A DNA stretch of 45,663 nt, from assembly GCF_002072215.1 (NCBI RefSeq), contig NZ_JXMW01000031.1, positions 1 to 45,663 of the forward strand, given 5' to 3'. This stretch comes from Methanobrevibacter arboriphilus JCM 13429 = DSM 1125. GTDB taxonomy: Archaea; Methanobacteriota; Methanobacteria; Methanobacteriales; Methanobacteriaceae. Positions 8,485-17,174 of the stretch are shown here, one piece after another. A program made the translations under genes and the position numbers. The notes beneath the pieces were generated by a model that was given only the letters and a program-made list of their open reading frames with translations, did not search any database and was not told where the DNA came from. Position 1 is the first letter of the stretch; each line of letters begins with the position of its first letter.

Positions 8485-10299
8485 TCATTTTCTAAAATTA
8501 GGAATATCTTCAAAATTAATATTAATTTTATTATTATGATAATTCACAACAGTTATCTTTTTAAAATTTATATCATCAGTTTCTGGAAAATCTAAACGTT
8601 GATGAGCACCTCTACTTTCTTTCCTTATGATTGCACTTTTTAAAATAGATTTTCCTAAAATACAAAGATTTTCTATATTTAAATTTTCATAAATACTACT
8701 TTTACAGTCATAACAATCTTTGACTTTTTCATTAATCAATTTATTAATTAGAAAAATACCATTTTCAAGCTCTTTTTCTTCTCTAAAAATTCCTAAGCTT
8801 TTTTCTAATATATAACTTAATTCAGATTTTATTGAATAAATAGATGTTTTTTTATTTCTATTTTTCATTAAATCAATATTATTTTTTAGATAAGAAATTT
8901 CTTTTTTAAATATATCATCATACTCTTTTTTTAAATTTATATCATTTTTAATTTCACTAATATCACTTTCACTAATACTATTTTCAATATTATTAATAAT
9001 GATATTTTTTATATCTAATTTAGACTTAATATCTTCTATAAAAGTATTTCCAGCAGTCACACCTCCAAATATTGCTCCAAGGATTGAATTTCCACCTATT
9101 CTATTTGCACCATGATACTGACAACAACATTCACCTGCAGCATACAAATAATTTACTGAAGAATTATGATGTTCATCGACTTTTATGCCTCCCATAAAGT
9201 AATGTATCCCTGGTTGAACTTCAATTGGCTCTTTTTTAGGATTTATATTTAAAAATGTTTCGCAATCCTCTAAAATATCCAATAAGTTATCTTCTAGCTT
9301 ATCATTATTAATTTGAGTTAAATCTAAAAAGACAGAACTTTTTTTCATACTATTCTCTTTATCTGAAAAGATATTATTATCATTAATATTAGTATTATTA
9401 TTCATAACATTATTATTCATAATCTTCCAAATTTCTTTAGATACTATGTCCCTAGGCATTAAATTTCCTAATTCAGGGTATTTTTCTTCCATAAAATAGC
9501 TTTTCTTATTATTATAATTAGTAAATAATCTTCCTCCTTCTCCACGTGCTGCTTCACTTATTAATAAGTTTTTTCTAGAAAATTTAACAGTTGTAGGATG
9601 ATATTGAATGAATTCAGTGTTTGCTATGGAAACCCCAGAAACAAATAACTCGGCTGTTGTGATACTATTATTATTTAATGACCCTGTTGTGTTTCTAAAC
9701 AATCCTTGCATTCCACCAGAAGCAATTATCACACCATCACCTTTTAATGGAATTATTTTATCAGTTTTATTATCAATAATTATGCACCCAATACAATTCC
9801 CAGTGTTATCTTTCACTAATTTAAGAAAAGAATGAGAACTTTTTCTTTTGATTAAACCTTTACTTTCATATTTGCGCAATTCTTGTATTAATGCAGACAT
9901 TATTTGCTTTCCAGAGCTACTTTTAGCAAAAGCAGTTCTTTTTTTCTTTTGACCACCAAAATTTCTAAGATCAATATTTCCATTTTCATCTCTATTAAAA
10001 ATAACTCCAAGCTGAACTAATCTATTTAGTATTGATGGTGCATTATCTGTTAATGCTTTAACTGCATTAGGATCTGCTAAATACCATCCTGACTTAATTG
10101 TATCTTCAAAATGATTTTCTACACTATCATTTTCATTTTTTGAATTTAAAGCAGCATTAATTCCTCCTTCAGCCATCACTGACTGAGACCTTTCAGCAGG
10201 CATGTTAGAAATTAAAATAACATTAAAGCCATTTTTAGCTACTGTTAAAGAAGCTGAAATACCTGCAAATCCTGATCCAATAATAATTATATTTGGCAT
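8485..10299 (-). CDS. sdhA: succinate dehydrogenase/fumarate reductase flavoprotein subunit
   Basis: Catalytic subunit that interconverts fumarate and succinate, 604 residues. Seen in order: FAD dinucleotide fold IIIIGSGFAGISA; RSQSVMAEGGINAAL; NFGGQKKKRTAFAKSSSGKQ; FIQYHPT (His234); SEAARGEGGRLF with catalytic Arg252; HYFMGGIKVD; and HGANRIGGNSILGAI. The covalent-FAD His found in the RSHS motif of Bacillus, Wolinella and E. coli enzymes is Gln39 here, so FAD is probably non-covalent. An Asn-rich insert (about residues 296-318) looks like microsatellite expansion. Start ATG follows AGGAATCA. It lies between the cytochrome-like and Fe-S genes, which identifies the complex. NadB is excluded by the Sdh-type motifs and partner genes. 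Confidence 0.95.
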   Translation of the reverse strand: MPNIIIIGSGFAGISASLTVAKNGFNVILISNMPAERSQSVMAEGGINAALNSKNENDSVENHFEDTIKSGWYLADPNAVKALTDNAPSILNRLVQLGVIFNRDENGNIDLRNFGGQKKKRTAFAKSSSGKQIMSALIQELRKYESKGLIKRKSSHSFLKLVKDNTGNCIGCIIIDNKTDKIIPLKGDGVIIASGGMQGLFRNTTGSLNNNSITTAELFVSGVSIANTEFIQYHPTTVKFSRKNLLISEAARGEGGRLFTNYNNKKSYFMEEKYPELGNLMPRDIVSKEIWKIMNNNVMNNNTNINDNNIFSDKENSMKKSSVFLDLTQINNDKLEDNLLDILEDCETFLNINPKKEPIEVQPGIHYFMGGIKVDEHHNSSVNYLYAAGECCCQYHGANRIGGNSILGAIFGGVTAGNTFIEDIKSKLDIKNIIINNIENSISESDISEIKNDINLKKEYDDIFKKEISYLKNNIDLMKNRNKKTSIYSIKSELSYILEKSLGIFREEKELENGIFLINKLINEKVKDCYDCKSSIYENLNIENLCILGKSILKSAIIRKESRGAHQRLDFPETDDINFKKITVVNYHNNKININFEDIPNFRK

Positions 10300-10383
10300 A
10301 TTGATTCCTACTACTTCATTTATTGTAAACTTAATTAAATTAGTTTATTGTATACTTAAAATTCATAAATAACACATATCAAT

Positions 10384-10944
10384 TTACAACCAAGATATAT
10401 AATATAGTAATATAGACATTATTAAAAATAATGTAATTGAAGATAAAATTAAAAAAATCTTTCTTTTTCTTTCAAATCCATTTGATATTCCTAATGAAAT
10501 TAGAAGAGGATTTATATTAGAACAAATATGAATAAACAAAAAGATTATCAAAAGCATTTGACTAATCATGTTAATTGTAGTGAATTTAAAAACAACATAC
10601 GTTCCATCAATTACTTGTCCATATATACCTAAATGAAAAAAAATTAATACAATTAATCCAAAACCAGTTATACGTCTTATCCAAAATAAAATATTTTTTC
10701 TAAAATAATTTTTTATATGACTATTACTAATAGCTATTGAGTTAATAGTAAATTTAATACCAATGAAAATATGAATTATTAATAAAAAAATTCCAATCCA
10801 AGCTAACCATTTAAAACTAAAGTATGATATACCAAGTAATACAGTAGATCCTGCAATACCATGTATCAAAATTATTAAAATCAATAAAACAGAAATTATT
10901 GCATTAATCTTTCTTATCATACTAATAAATCCTTGATTTATCAT
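10384..10944 (-). CDS. sdhC: SdhC-like membrane anchor with four helix histidines (putative cytochrome b)
   Basis: A 186-residue protein of five predicted membrane helices. Counted from this ATG, His28, His58, His104 and His139 lie one in each of helices I-IV (LIHGIAGS, IIHIFIG, FFHLGIYG, FIHICSN). Bacillus SdhC, a five-helix di-heme cytochrome b, has ligands at 28, 70, 113 and 155. RRITGFGLIVLIFFHL resembles the Sdh cytochrome b signature. It should anchor SdhAB and may carry electrons or protons across the membrane. The frame opens two codons earlier at a TTG; ATG is preferred although no Shine-Dalgarno is seen. An inverted repeat overlaps the start. Heme binding is inferred from His placement only. 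Confidence 0.82.
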   Translation of the reverse strand: MINQGFISMIRKINAIISVLLILIILIHGIAGSTVLLGISYFSFKWLAWIGIFLLIIHIFIGIKFTINSIAISNSHIKNYFRKNILFWIRRITGFGLIVLIFFHLGIYGQVIDGTYVVFKFTTINMISQMLLIIFLFIHICSNINPLLISLGISNGFERKRKIFLILSSITLFLIMSILLYYISWL

Positions 10945-10970
10945 TTTCAATAATATTTAATATTGAAAAT
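10943..10970. repeat. inverted repeat overlapping the sdhC start
   Basis: Arms ATTTTCAATA and TATTGAAAAT match over 10 bp with an 8-base spacer. The left arm reaches the sdhC start codon region at 10942-10950. It could be an operator or an mRNA hairpin that masks initiation. No regulator can be assigned. Confidence 0.65.
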
Positions 10971-11039
10971 CATTTATTATATAAATTTACAATATTTCAA
11001 TGATAATATCAATTATTTTCCATCTTTTTATTGCTAGAA

Positions 11040-11059
11040 AATATAACAATCGTTATTTA
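11040..11059. promoter_or_regulatory. imperfect palindrome upstream of sdhC
   Basis: AATATAACAATCGTTATTTA matches 17 of 20 bases of the perfect palindrome found at 20075-20094. It lies about 95 bases upstream of the sdhC start and is a candidate operator. The background is very AT-rich, so chance cannot be excluded. Confidence 0.35.
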
Positions 11060-11087
11060 TCAATTATTTATAACAATATATAAATTT

Positions 11088-11147
11088 TACTACAAATTTT
11101 ATTACAGATTTTATTACAGATTTTATTACAGATTTTACTATAAATTT
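11088..11147. repeat. 12-bp tandem repeat upstream of sdhC
   Basis: Five units of about 12 bp. The three central copies read TATTACAGATTT and are identical; the flanking units TACTACAAATTT and TACTATAAATTT are diverged. It sits in the 327-base spacer between sdhC and the asnB-like gene. The rest of this spacer holds the palindrome at 11040 and no gene. Confidence 0.75.
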
Positions 11148-11277
11148 ATTACTAATATATTATTATCATACTTAAATGATAATATATGATAATTTGTTTT
11201 TTATTAAGCAATCATGAAAAATAATTATTAAAAGTATAGTTTAATTAAAATTTAATAGTTATACAATAAATATAAAC

Positions 11278-13092
11278 CTATTTGTTATTTAAATAGACAT
11301 TTCTAATTTCATCAATCTTTTTATTTAAATCAATATCTTTTAAAACTTTTTTAATTAATATTTTATGAATTCCTGAACCATATTGAGCTGCTTTTTTAGG
11401 ACGTTCTGCTATTTCCTTATCGATACCTATATCAATAGCTATATCTCTTAAAATTCTTTTTCTAAGTAAATCTTCATCAGAATTAATTTTATACTTAATT
11501 GGGATTTTAAGAGCAAAGTTAACTAATTTTTCATCTAGATAAGGAACTCTAAGATCAACACCATTAAAAGTAGCTATCTTATCATCTCTTTCAAAGTTAA
11601 CATCATAACCATATTCAATATCATGAATCATGCTTTCTTGAGCAAATTCAGGGCCTTTTTCTTTAAAAGTTGTTAAATATTTGTAATATCCACCAAATAA
11701 TTCATCTGCACCTTGACCTGCTAAAGTAACTGATATTCCATCATTAGAAGCCATTTTTGTAGCTAGATATAATGTCATTCCCACTCCAATTTTCATAAGG
11801 TTAGGCTCTTCAATAGCATCTAAAACAGGATTTAAACTTTCTCTAACAAGAGTTTCATCAATAATTGTTGTTTTAATAGGAAAATCTAAACTTTTAGCAA
11901 CCTTTTTAGCATATTTCAAATCTTCAGAGCTTTCAACTCCAACAGTATAGAGGTTAACAGATATATCATCTGAAATATTTTTAAGTAAAGTAGCTAATAT
12001 TGTACTATCAACTCCTCCAGAAAATATTAATCCAACTTTATCTGTGTTTAAGATCCTTTTATAAGTTGAATCAGTGAGTAGATTTATTAAAGAATATTTT
12101 ATCTCATCATAACTCATTTTATTAATATCAAGATACTTTAATTTGTTATCTTGATTTTTTGATATATTAATTTGATTTAAATGATTTTTTACATTAAAAT
12201 CATTATTTTTGTTATAATGATTTGTATTGTTATTATAATTATTATTATTATTATTATTTTTGTTATAATGGTTGTTTTTGTTATAATAATTATCTTTATT
12301 ACCATTATAAAGATTATAATCAATATCCCATGGATTATTTTTTGGAGGGATTAAATCCCAATTATATAGAATATAACCTGGTTTTAATGATTTAATTTCT
12401 GAATCTTTAATACCAATTTTCCATAATGCTTTTTTTTCAGAGCTAAAAGAATTAAATGAATTATTGTTGATATGGTAATATAATGGTTTAATACCTATAC
12501 TATCTCGAACAATACCTAAATTTTCACCATCAAATACAGCGAAACTATATTCTCCATCAATAATTTTAATAGATTTAATAATTGCTTCTTTTAGATTTGA
12601 GTGTTCTTGAAGGAATTTATATATTATTTTAGATAATAAAAGCCCTTGATTTAAATTTTTATTTTCATTCTCATTTAGATGGTCTTTTGTAAATGAAATA
12701 TTAGTATAATTATTATTAATGTTATTAATATGGTTAATATAGTTATTATTAATATTACTATCCAATAAATTATTCAATTCATTTATATTATAAATTATTC
12801 CATCAAAAGCTAAAACAATGTTTTTATAACGAATAGGTTGCGATTCATTAATTTTAAACCTATCAGAATAATTAGAACCAATTCCTAAATTATAATCATC
12901 TTTAGAAGAAATATTACAGAATTTATCATTATAAATATAGCTATTATCTGACAAAAGAAATATTCCAGAAATATCATCTTTTTTAAAAGATTTAAAATTG
13001 GATTTTAGTGATTTTAGCATGAGATGTAAAATATTTCCATTAAATAATCCTTGTAATCCAACTATTCTAGTCATTGTATCAATATTTCCCAT
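11278..13092 (-). CDS. asparagine-synthetase homologue with degenerate glutaminase domain
   Basis: Two-domain AsnB-like protein of 604 residues. The C-terminal synthetase half is intact: PPi-loop GLIFSGGVDSTILATLLK, then LAGQGADELFGGYYKY and RVPYLDEKLVNFALKIP, as in ATP-dependent amide ligases that act through an aspartyl-AMP. The N-terminal half should start MCGI, with Cys2 as glutaminase nucleophile. Here the equivalent start is MTRIVGL (Met7 of the longest frame), so the Cys is Thr. The enzyme may use free ammonia or amidate another substrate. Between the domains is a long Asn/Tyr/His/Lys-rich insert encoded at about 12170-12300. Either Met1 or Met7 may be the start; neither has a strong Shine-Dalgarno. 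The substrate is unproven. Confidence 0.85.
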   Translation of the reverse strand: MGNIDTMTRIVGLQGLFNGNILHLMLKSLKSNFKSFKKDDISGIFLLSDNSYIYNDKFCNISSKDDYNLGIGSNYSDRFKINESQPIRYKNIVLAFDGIIYNINELNNLLDSNINNNYINHINNINNNYTNISFTKDHLNENENKNLNQGLLLSKIIYKFLQEHSNLKEAIIKSIKIIDGEYSFAVFDGENLGIVRDSIGIKPLYYHINNNSFNSFSSEKKALWKIGIKDSEIKSLKPGYILYNWDLIPPKNNPWDIDYNLYNGNKDNYYNKNNHYNKNNNNNNNYNNNTNHYNKNNDFNVKNHLNQINISKNQDNKLKYLDINKMSYDEIKYSLINLLTDSTYKRILNTDKVGLIFSGGVDSTILATLLKNISDDISVNLYTVGVESSEDLKYAKKVAKSLDFPIKTTIIDETLVRESLNPVLDAIEEPNLMKIGVGMTLYLATKMASNDGISVTLAGQGADELFGGYYKYLTTFKEKGPEFAQESMIHDIEYGYDVNFERDDKIATFNGVDLRVPYLDEKLVNFALKIPIKYKINSDEDLLRKRILRDIAIDIGIDKEIAERPKKAAQYGSGIHKILIKKVLKDIDLNKKIDEIRNVYLNNK

Positions 13093-13314
13093 ATAAAATA
13101 ATTATCATATTCACTAATTATATTAAAATAATATAAAATAGTAAATATAAAATGGTATCAAGTAATATAAAATTGTATTAATGTAATATAAAATAATTAA
13201 AGCAATATAAAATTATATTAAATAACCATAGCAAATAAACATAGTAAATAACTACAGTAAATACAATATTAAATAACTATATTAAATAATTATATTAAAT
13301 TTAAAAGTGTTTAA

Positions 13315-13785
13315 TTAGATATCATAAAAAGGAACATAATCAGCAGGATCATCAGAACAAGCTTTACAGATTTCAGTAGAAATCCTTCCTTTTTTATCGA
13401 TTATCTCATTATTATTGGCATTACTACCTAAGCAAGCTTTGCAACCTTCAGGTACTACATCTTTCTCTTTATGTAACATACACAATATATCTTCAGCTTT
13501 TGTTTTTCTACAAATTTCACACATTCTTGGGATTAACTCTCTTTTATCAACTTTTTCATTTTTTAAATCATAAGCTAAATTTTTTATCATTTCTAAAATT
13601 TCATCACAAAAACCTACCTCATTTCCTCTTTTATCACTAAGATATTGAGAAACAGCAGGCTGTGTAATATCTAAAACTGCAGAAATTTCTTTTTGTTTCA
13701 TTCCTAAACTAAAAAGCTCTTTAGCTAAAACAGATCTTATCCCAGGTATTAAATACCATACAACAATTTCACATGGAGGTTTCAT
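13315..13785 (-). CDS. COG2522-type HTH transcriptional regulator with Cys-rich C-terminus
   Basis: A 156-residue DNA-binding protein. It begins PPCEIVVWYLIPGIRSVLAK and has an Xre-like helix-turn-helix with the recognition region QKEISAVLDITQPAVSQYLS (about residues 32-51). The C-terminal 70 residues hold seven cysteines, six of them in CEIC, CKAC and CKAC pairs, a likely zinc or Fe-S site. It lies immediately upstream, in map terms, of the cysteine/methionine genes and downstream of cysE on the same strand. Control of sulfur or Fe-S genes, with the Cys cluster as sensor, is an inference from position. The start ATG has no clear Shine-Dalgarno. Function of this family is unknown to me. Confidence 0.85.
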   Translation of the reverse strand: MKPPCEIVVWYLIPGIRSVLAKELFSLGMKQKEISAVLDITQPAVSQYLSDKRGNEVGFCDEILEMIKNLAYDLKNEKVDKRELIPRMCEICRKTKAEDILCMLHKEKDVVPEGCKACLGSNANNNEIIDKKGRISTEICKACSDDPADYVPFYDI

Positions 13786-13983
13786 TTTTTAACAACTCTT
13801 TTCCAATGATTTTTTAATTAATATCAAATTTATTATATTATCCAATTTAATCTTTTAATTATTACTTAATAATTATTTTCTAATAATTATTATCTAATTT
13901 ATTATAATTATCCAATTTATTATAATACTTCTTTTTAATTATTATAAAAATATATATAAAAAGTACTTGTTTGTAAATCATTC

Positions 13984-14622
13984 TTATTTATTTTTTTTAA
14001 GGGATTCAATTTCTTTTTCTAAGTATTCTTGTCTTTCAACAAGCTTTTCTAATTTTTCTTCAACTGGATCAGGGAGTTTTTGATGTTCTTGATCCATTGC
14101 ACATTTTCTTTTTTCATGAACAACTCTTCCTGGAACACCTACAACAGTTGAGCCCATAGGAACATCTTTTAAAACAACAGAACCTGCTCCAATCTTTGAA
14201 CCATTACCAAGATATATATTACCAATTACAAGTGCACCTGATCCAATAACAACACCATTACCAACAGTAGGATGTCTTTTTTCTTTAACTGTACTTGTTC
14301 CACCAAGCACAACACCTTGATACATTAAAACATCGTCCCCTATTTCTGCAGTTTCACCAATAACTACACCCATTCCATGATCAATAAAAACCCTACGACC
14401 AACTTTAGCAGCTGGATGAATTTCAATACCTGTAAAAAATCTATTTATAGATGCAATAAGTCTTGCTGAAAAATAATGATCATGATTCCATAAATAATGA
14501 GAAATTAAGTGATACCAAATAGCATGTACTCCAGAATAGCAGAAGAAAATTTCAAATGAGCTTCTTGCTGCAGGATCTCTAATATGCACCATTAATAAAT
14601 CTTCTTTAATTCTTTTAAACAT
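13984..14622 (-). CDS. cysE: serine O-acetyltransferase
   Basis: Transfers acetyl from acetyl-CoA to serine to give O-acetylserine, the substrate of CysK at 21991-22959. After an N-terminal helical region ([17 protein letters not shown]), the left-handed beta-helix of hexapeptide repeats runs from [15 protein letters not shown] through [19 protein letters not shown]. The catalytic His pair fits [17 protein letters not shown] and KRHPTVG. The last 35 residues form a charged helix. The frame extends 14 codons further upstream, but MFKRIKEDL is the family N-terminus and gives 212 residues. A TATA box lies 30 bases upstream of this ATG, with a perfect inverted repeat just beyond it. Methanogens often lack this bacterial route, so gene transfer is plausible. 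Confidence 0.94.
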   Translation of the reverse strand: MFKRIKEDLLMVHIRDPAARSSFEIFFCYSGVHAIWYHLISHYLWNHDHYFSARLIASINRFFTGIEIHPAAKVGRRVFIDHGMGVVIGETAEIGDDVLMYQGVVLGGTSTVKEKRHPTVGNGVVIGSGALVIGNIYLGNGSKIGAGSVVLKDVPMGSTVVGVPGRVVHEKRKCAMDQEHQKLPDPVEEKLEKLVERQEYLEKEIESLKKNK

Positions 14623-14651
14623 AATAATCAATTTATAATAATTTATAAATA

Positions 14652-14691
14652 TTATATAAACCATACAAACTAGTAAAAATATATTACTAGT
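14652..14691 (-). promoter_or_regulatory. cysE promoter with ACTAGT-type operator
   Basis: Minus-strand box A TTTATATAA (14652-14660) is about 30 bases from the cysE ATG. Next to it, at 14669-14676 and 14684-14691, are the perfect arms ACTAGTAA and TTACTAGT with a 7-base spacer. A site directly upstream of the TATA/BRE is where an archaeal activator or repressor would bind. Further upstream, two copies of AGAAGTATCTATATT lie at about 14745-14775. The remaining spacer to 14997 shows only AT-rich repeats. Confidence 0.5.
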
Positions 14692-14997
14692 AAATGAATT
14701 ATTAATATTAAGTAATTAACATTAAAATAATTTAATAAATACTAGAAGTATCTATATTAGAAGTATCTATATTAAAATTATCTCATTATAATATAATTCT
14801 CTTTATACTGTTCCATATATAATATAATTTTATTAATAGTGTTTATTAAAAGCAATATCATTAAAATATAATTATATGATTAAATCATAGCCATGAAATC
14901 TAAATATATATTAATATATAATATATTAATATATCTAATATATTGATATATAAACTATTAATACAAAAGTTGTTACTATATCATAAATTAAATATAA

Positions 14998-16467
14998 TTA
15001 ATCACTTAATAAATGGCTAATTTGATCAGTTGTAATAATTCCTTCTATTTTAAAATCATCATCAACTACAGGCAAACAAGAAATATCATTCTCTCTCATT
15101 TTCCTTGAAATTGAGTCTATAGTTTCATCAGATTTACAAGTAATTACATTCTTTGTCATTATTTCATCGAGACTACTACAATTAAGAGCTATAGATTTAG
15201 ACAAATCCCATGCTGTAACAATTCCAAGTAACCTATTATCTTCATTAACAACAGGGAGATGAGTTACATAATCAGACATCATGAGCATTGCAACATCTTT
15301 AAGTTCCATATCCTTTTTAATGGTTGAAACATTCTCATCCATAAGATCTTCTGCTAATGTATTAGTTAAAAAATTAGCCACAACATAGTTAAGTTGCCCT
15401 CCTTCTAAAAGAAATGCATCATGACCATATGTAGATTTTAATTCAGCATAGCTAACATCAACACTATTAGCATTCAAAGCCATTAAAATATCTTTAGATT
15501 GATCTGGAGGATAAAGCCAATCAGAATCAATAGCTATTACTTGAACCTTAGATTTAATATTCTTAAAACCTTCAATTAATGAGCCATTACTTGAAAGATC
15601 AAAATAATCTATAGCTTTAGTTATATAAAGATAAGAATTAGCATCAAAACGCTTAACAAATGCATCTCCTTGATAGTGAAGATAGCTCTCAACCTGGAAA
15701 TCCATAGAAAAATCATAGCTAACTTCTTTTTTATCTTTAAGATCTCTTCCAAATTTTTCATACATGGATTCATCACTAAGATAAGTAATATGGGCTATCA
15801 TCCTAGCTAAAGCAAGACCATTTCTTGGACCAATTTCTTTGTCATAATAATCCCCATTATTCCAATGAGAATCTGTAATTATTGCTTGACGCCCTACTTC
15901 ATTGAAAGCTATTTGTTGAGGTGAAGAGTGAGCTGTAGTTGCTATAGGGATAGCTTTTTTAACCATATCAGGATAAGAAACAATCCATTGTAAAACTTGC
16001 ATTCCACCCATAGATCCACCGACAACAGCTAATAGTTTATCGATATTTAAGTTTTCTACAAGTTTCTTCTGAGCTTTGACCATGTCTTTAATAGTGATAA
16101 CTGGAAAATCTAGATTATATGTTTTACTTGTAGCTGGGTTTATAGAAGATGGTCCAGTTGATCCACTGCAACCTCCAAGAATATTAGAGGAAATAATAAA
16201 GTATTTTTCACTATCAAGTGCTTTTCCAGGACCTATTAATATTTCCCACCAGCCAGGTTTTTTATCTTCATAATGCCAACCTGCAGCATGTGCATCACCA
16301 GACAATGCATGGCAAACTAAAATAGCATTATTTTTTTCCTTATTTAATTTACCATAGGTTTCATAAGCTATAGTAACATCTTTGAGAATCTTTCCTGATT
16401 CTAATTTTAAATCTTTATCCATGTTGAAAAATTTAGTTTCAACAGAACCAACAGACTCTTTTTTCAT
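14998..16467 (-). CDS. metX: homoserine O-acetyltransferase with C-terminal CBS pair
   Basis: Acetylates homoserine for methionine synthesis. The alpha/beta-hydrolase body shows [14 protein letters not shown], the oxyanion segment [12 protein letters not shown], the nucleophile elbow [10 protein letters not shown] and the C-terminal catalytic Asp/His region ([18 protein letters not shown]). From about residue 365 follow two CBS motifs ([11 protein letters not shown] and [12 protein letters not shown]), which usually bind adenosyl ligands; SAM or ATP feedback on the enzyme is an inference. MetX-CBS fusions are known in methanogens. The frame starts 9 codons earlier, but the homologous N-terminus ([10 protein letters not shown]) favours this ATG. 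No Shine-Dalgarno is evident. The product goes to MetY, encoded just upstream. Confidence 0.95.
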   Translation of the reverse strand: MKKESVGSVETKFFNMDKDLKLESGKILKDVTIAYETYGKLNKEKNNAILVCHALSGDAHAAGWHYEDKKPGWWEILIGPGKALDSEKYFIISSNILGGCSGSTGPSSINPATSKTYNLDFPVITIKDMVKAQKKLVENLNIDKLLAVVGGSMGGMQVLQWIVSYPDMVKKAIPIATTAHSSPQQIAFNEVGRQAIITDSHWNNGDYYDKEIGPRNGLALARMIAHITYLSDESMYEKFGRDLKDKKEVSYDFSMDFQVESYLHYQGDAFVKRFDANSYLYITKAIDYFDLSSNGSLIEGFKNIKSKVQVIAIDSDWLYPPDQSKDILMALNANSVDVSYAELKSTYGHDAFLLEGGQLNYVVANFLTNTLAEDLMDENVSTIKKDMELKDVAMLMMSDYVTHLPVVNEDNRLLGIVTAWDLSKSIALNCSSLDEIMTKNVITCKSDETIDSISRKMRENDISCLPVVDDDFKIEGIITTDQISHLLSD

Positions 16468-17174
16468 AGTAACAACATATATTATATTTTTCATTAATAT
16501 TAATTTTTCTAATAGATATTTTTTCTAATAGATTTTATTTTATTACAGTTTATTTTATTACACATTTTAATATATTATTTAATATATTATATTTTATTTT
16601 AATATACCTTTTATTTTAATATTATATTTTTCATTTTAATATATTTATTTTAATTATATTTTATTTTAATTATATATAATTTAATATTATTTTTTAATAT
16701 AACCTATAATTTATTTTAATTGTTAATTAAATACATTTAATATTATATAATATTACAATAGTTATAATTTAAGTTAGAATCTTGATATTAAGAATAAAAA
16801 TAATCTTAATAAATAAGAATAAATATTAAATTTAAATATTAGATGTAAATAATTAGACTTAAATATTCAATTTAAATATTTAATTTAAATATTAAATTTA
16901 AGTATTAAACTTAGATAAATATTGAACTTAAGAAATAAGCATTACATTTTAATATAAAAATCATGATAAAAATATAACTATAGTAATATTTATTATATTA
17001 GTAAATTTTGATTAATAAATATTTTGATAAAAAAGTAAGAATTAAAAATAAAAAATTAGAAAAAAAGTTAAAAAATAAATTAAATTAATATAAAACTTAT
17101 TAGCTAATATTTTTTAGCTAATAGAAGTTTATTTAAAGTAAATTTATTTAATAATTTAACATTTAACTATTGAA
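16468..17174. other. metX-metY spacer with degenerate repeats
   Basis: About 700 bases without a gene. At 16749-16768 is AATATTACAATAGTTATAAT, 17 of 20 matches to the palindrome at 20075, some 280 bases upstream of metX. At about 16825-16935 there are seven or eight degenerate 13-14 bp units of the type AAATATTAAATTTA. The remainder is A/T runs; metX promoter elements cannot be singled out. Confidence 0.5.

Noticed and set aside
7653-10299. Assignment of the flavoprotein and Fe-S genes as thiol:fumarate reductase TfrAB
   Set aside because: The Fe-S protein lacks the HdrB-like C-terminal half, and a membrane-anchor gene precedes the pair.
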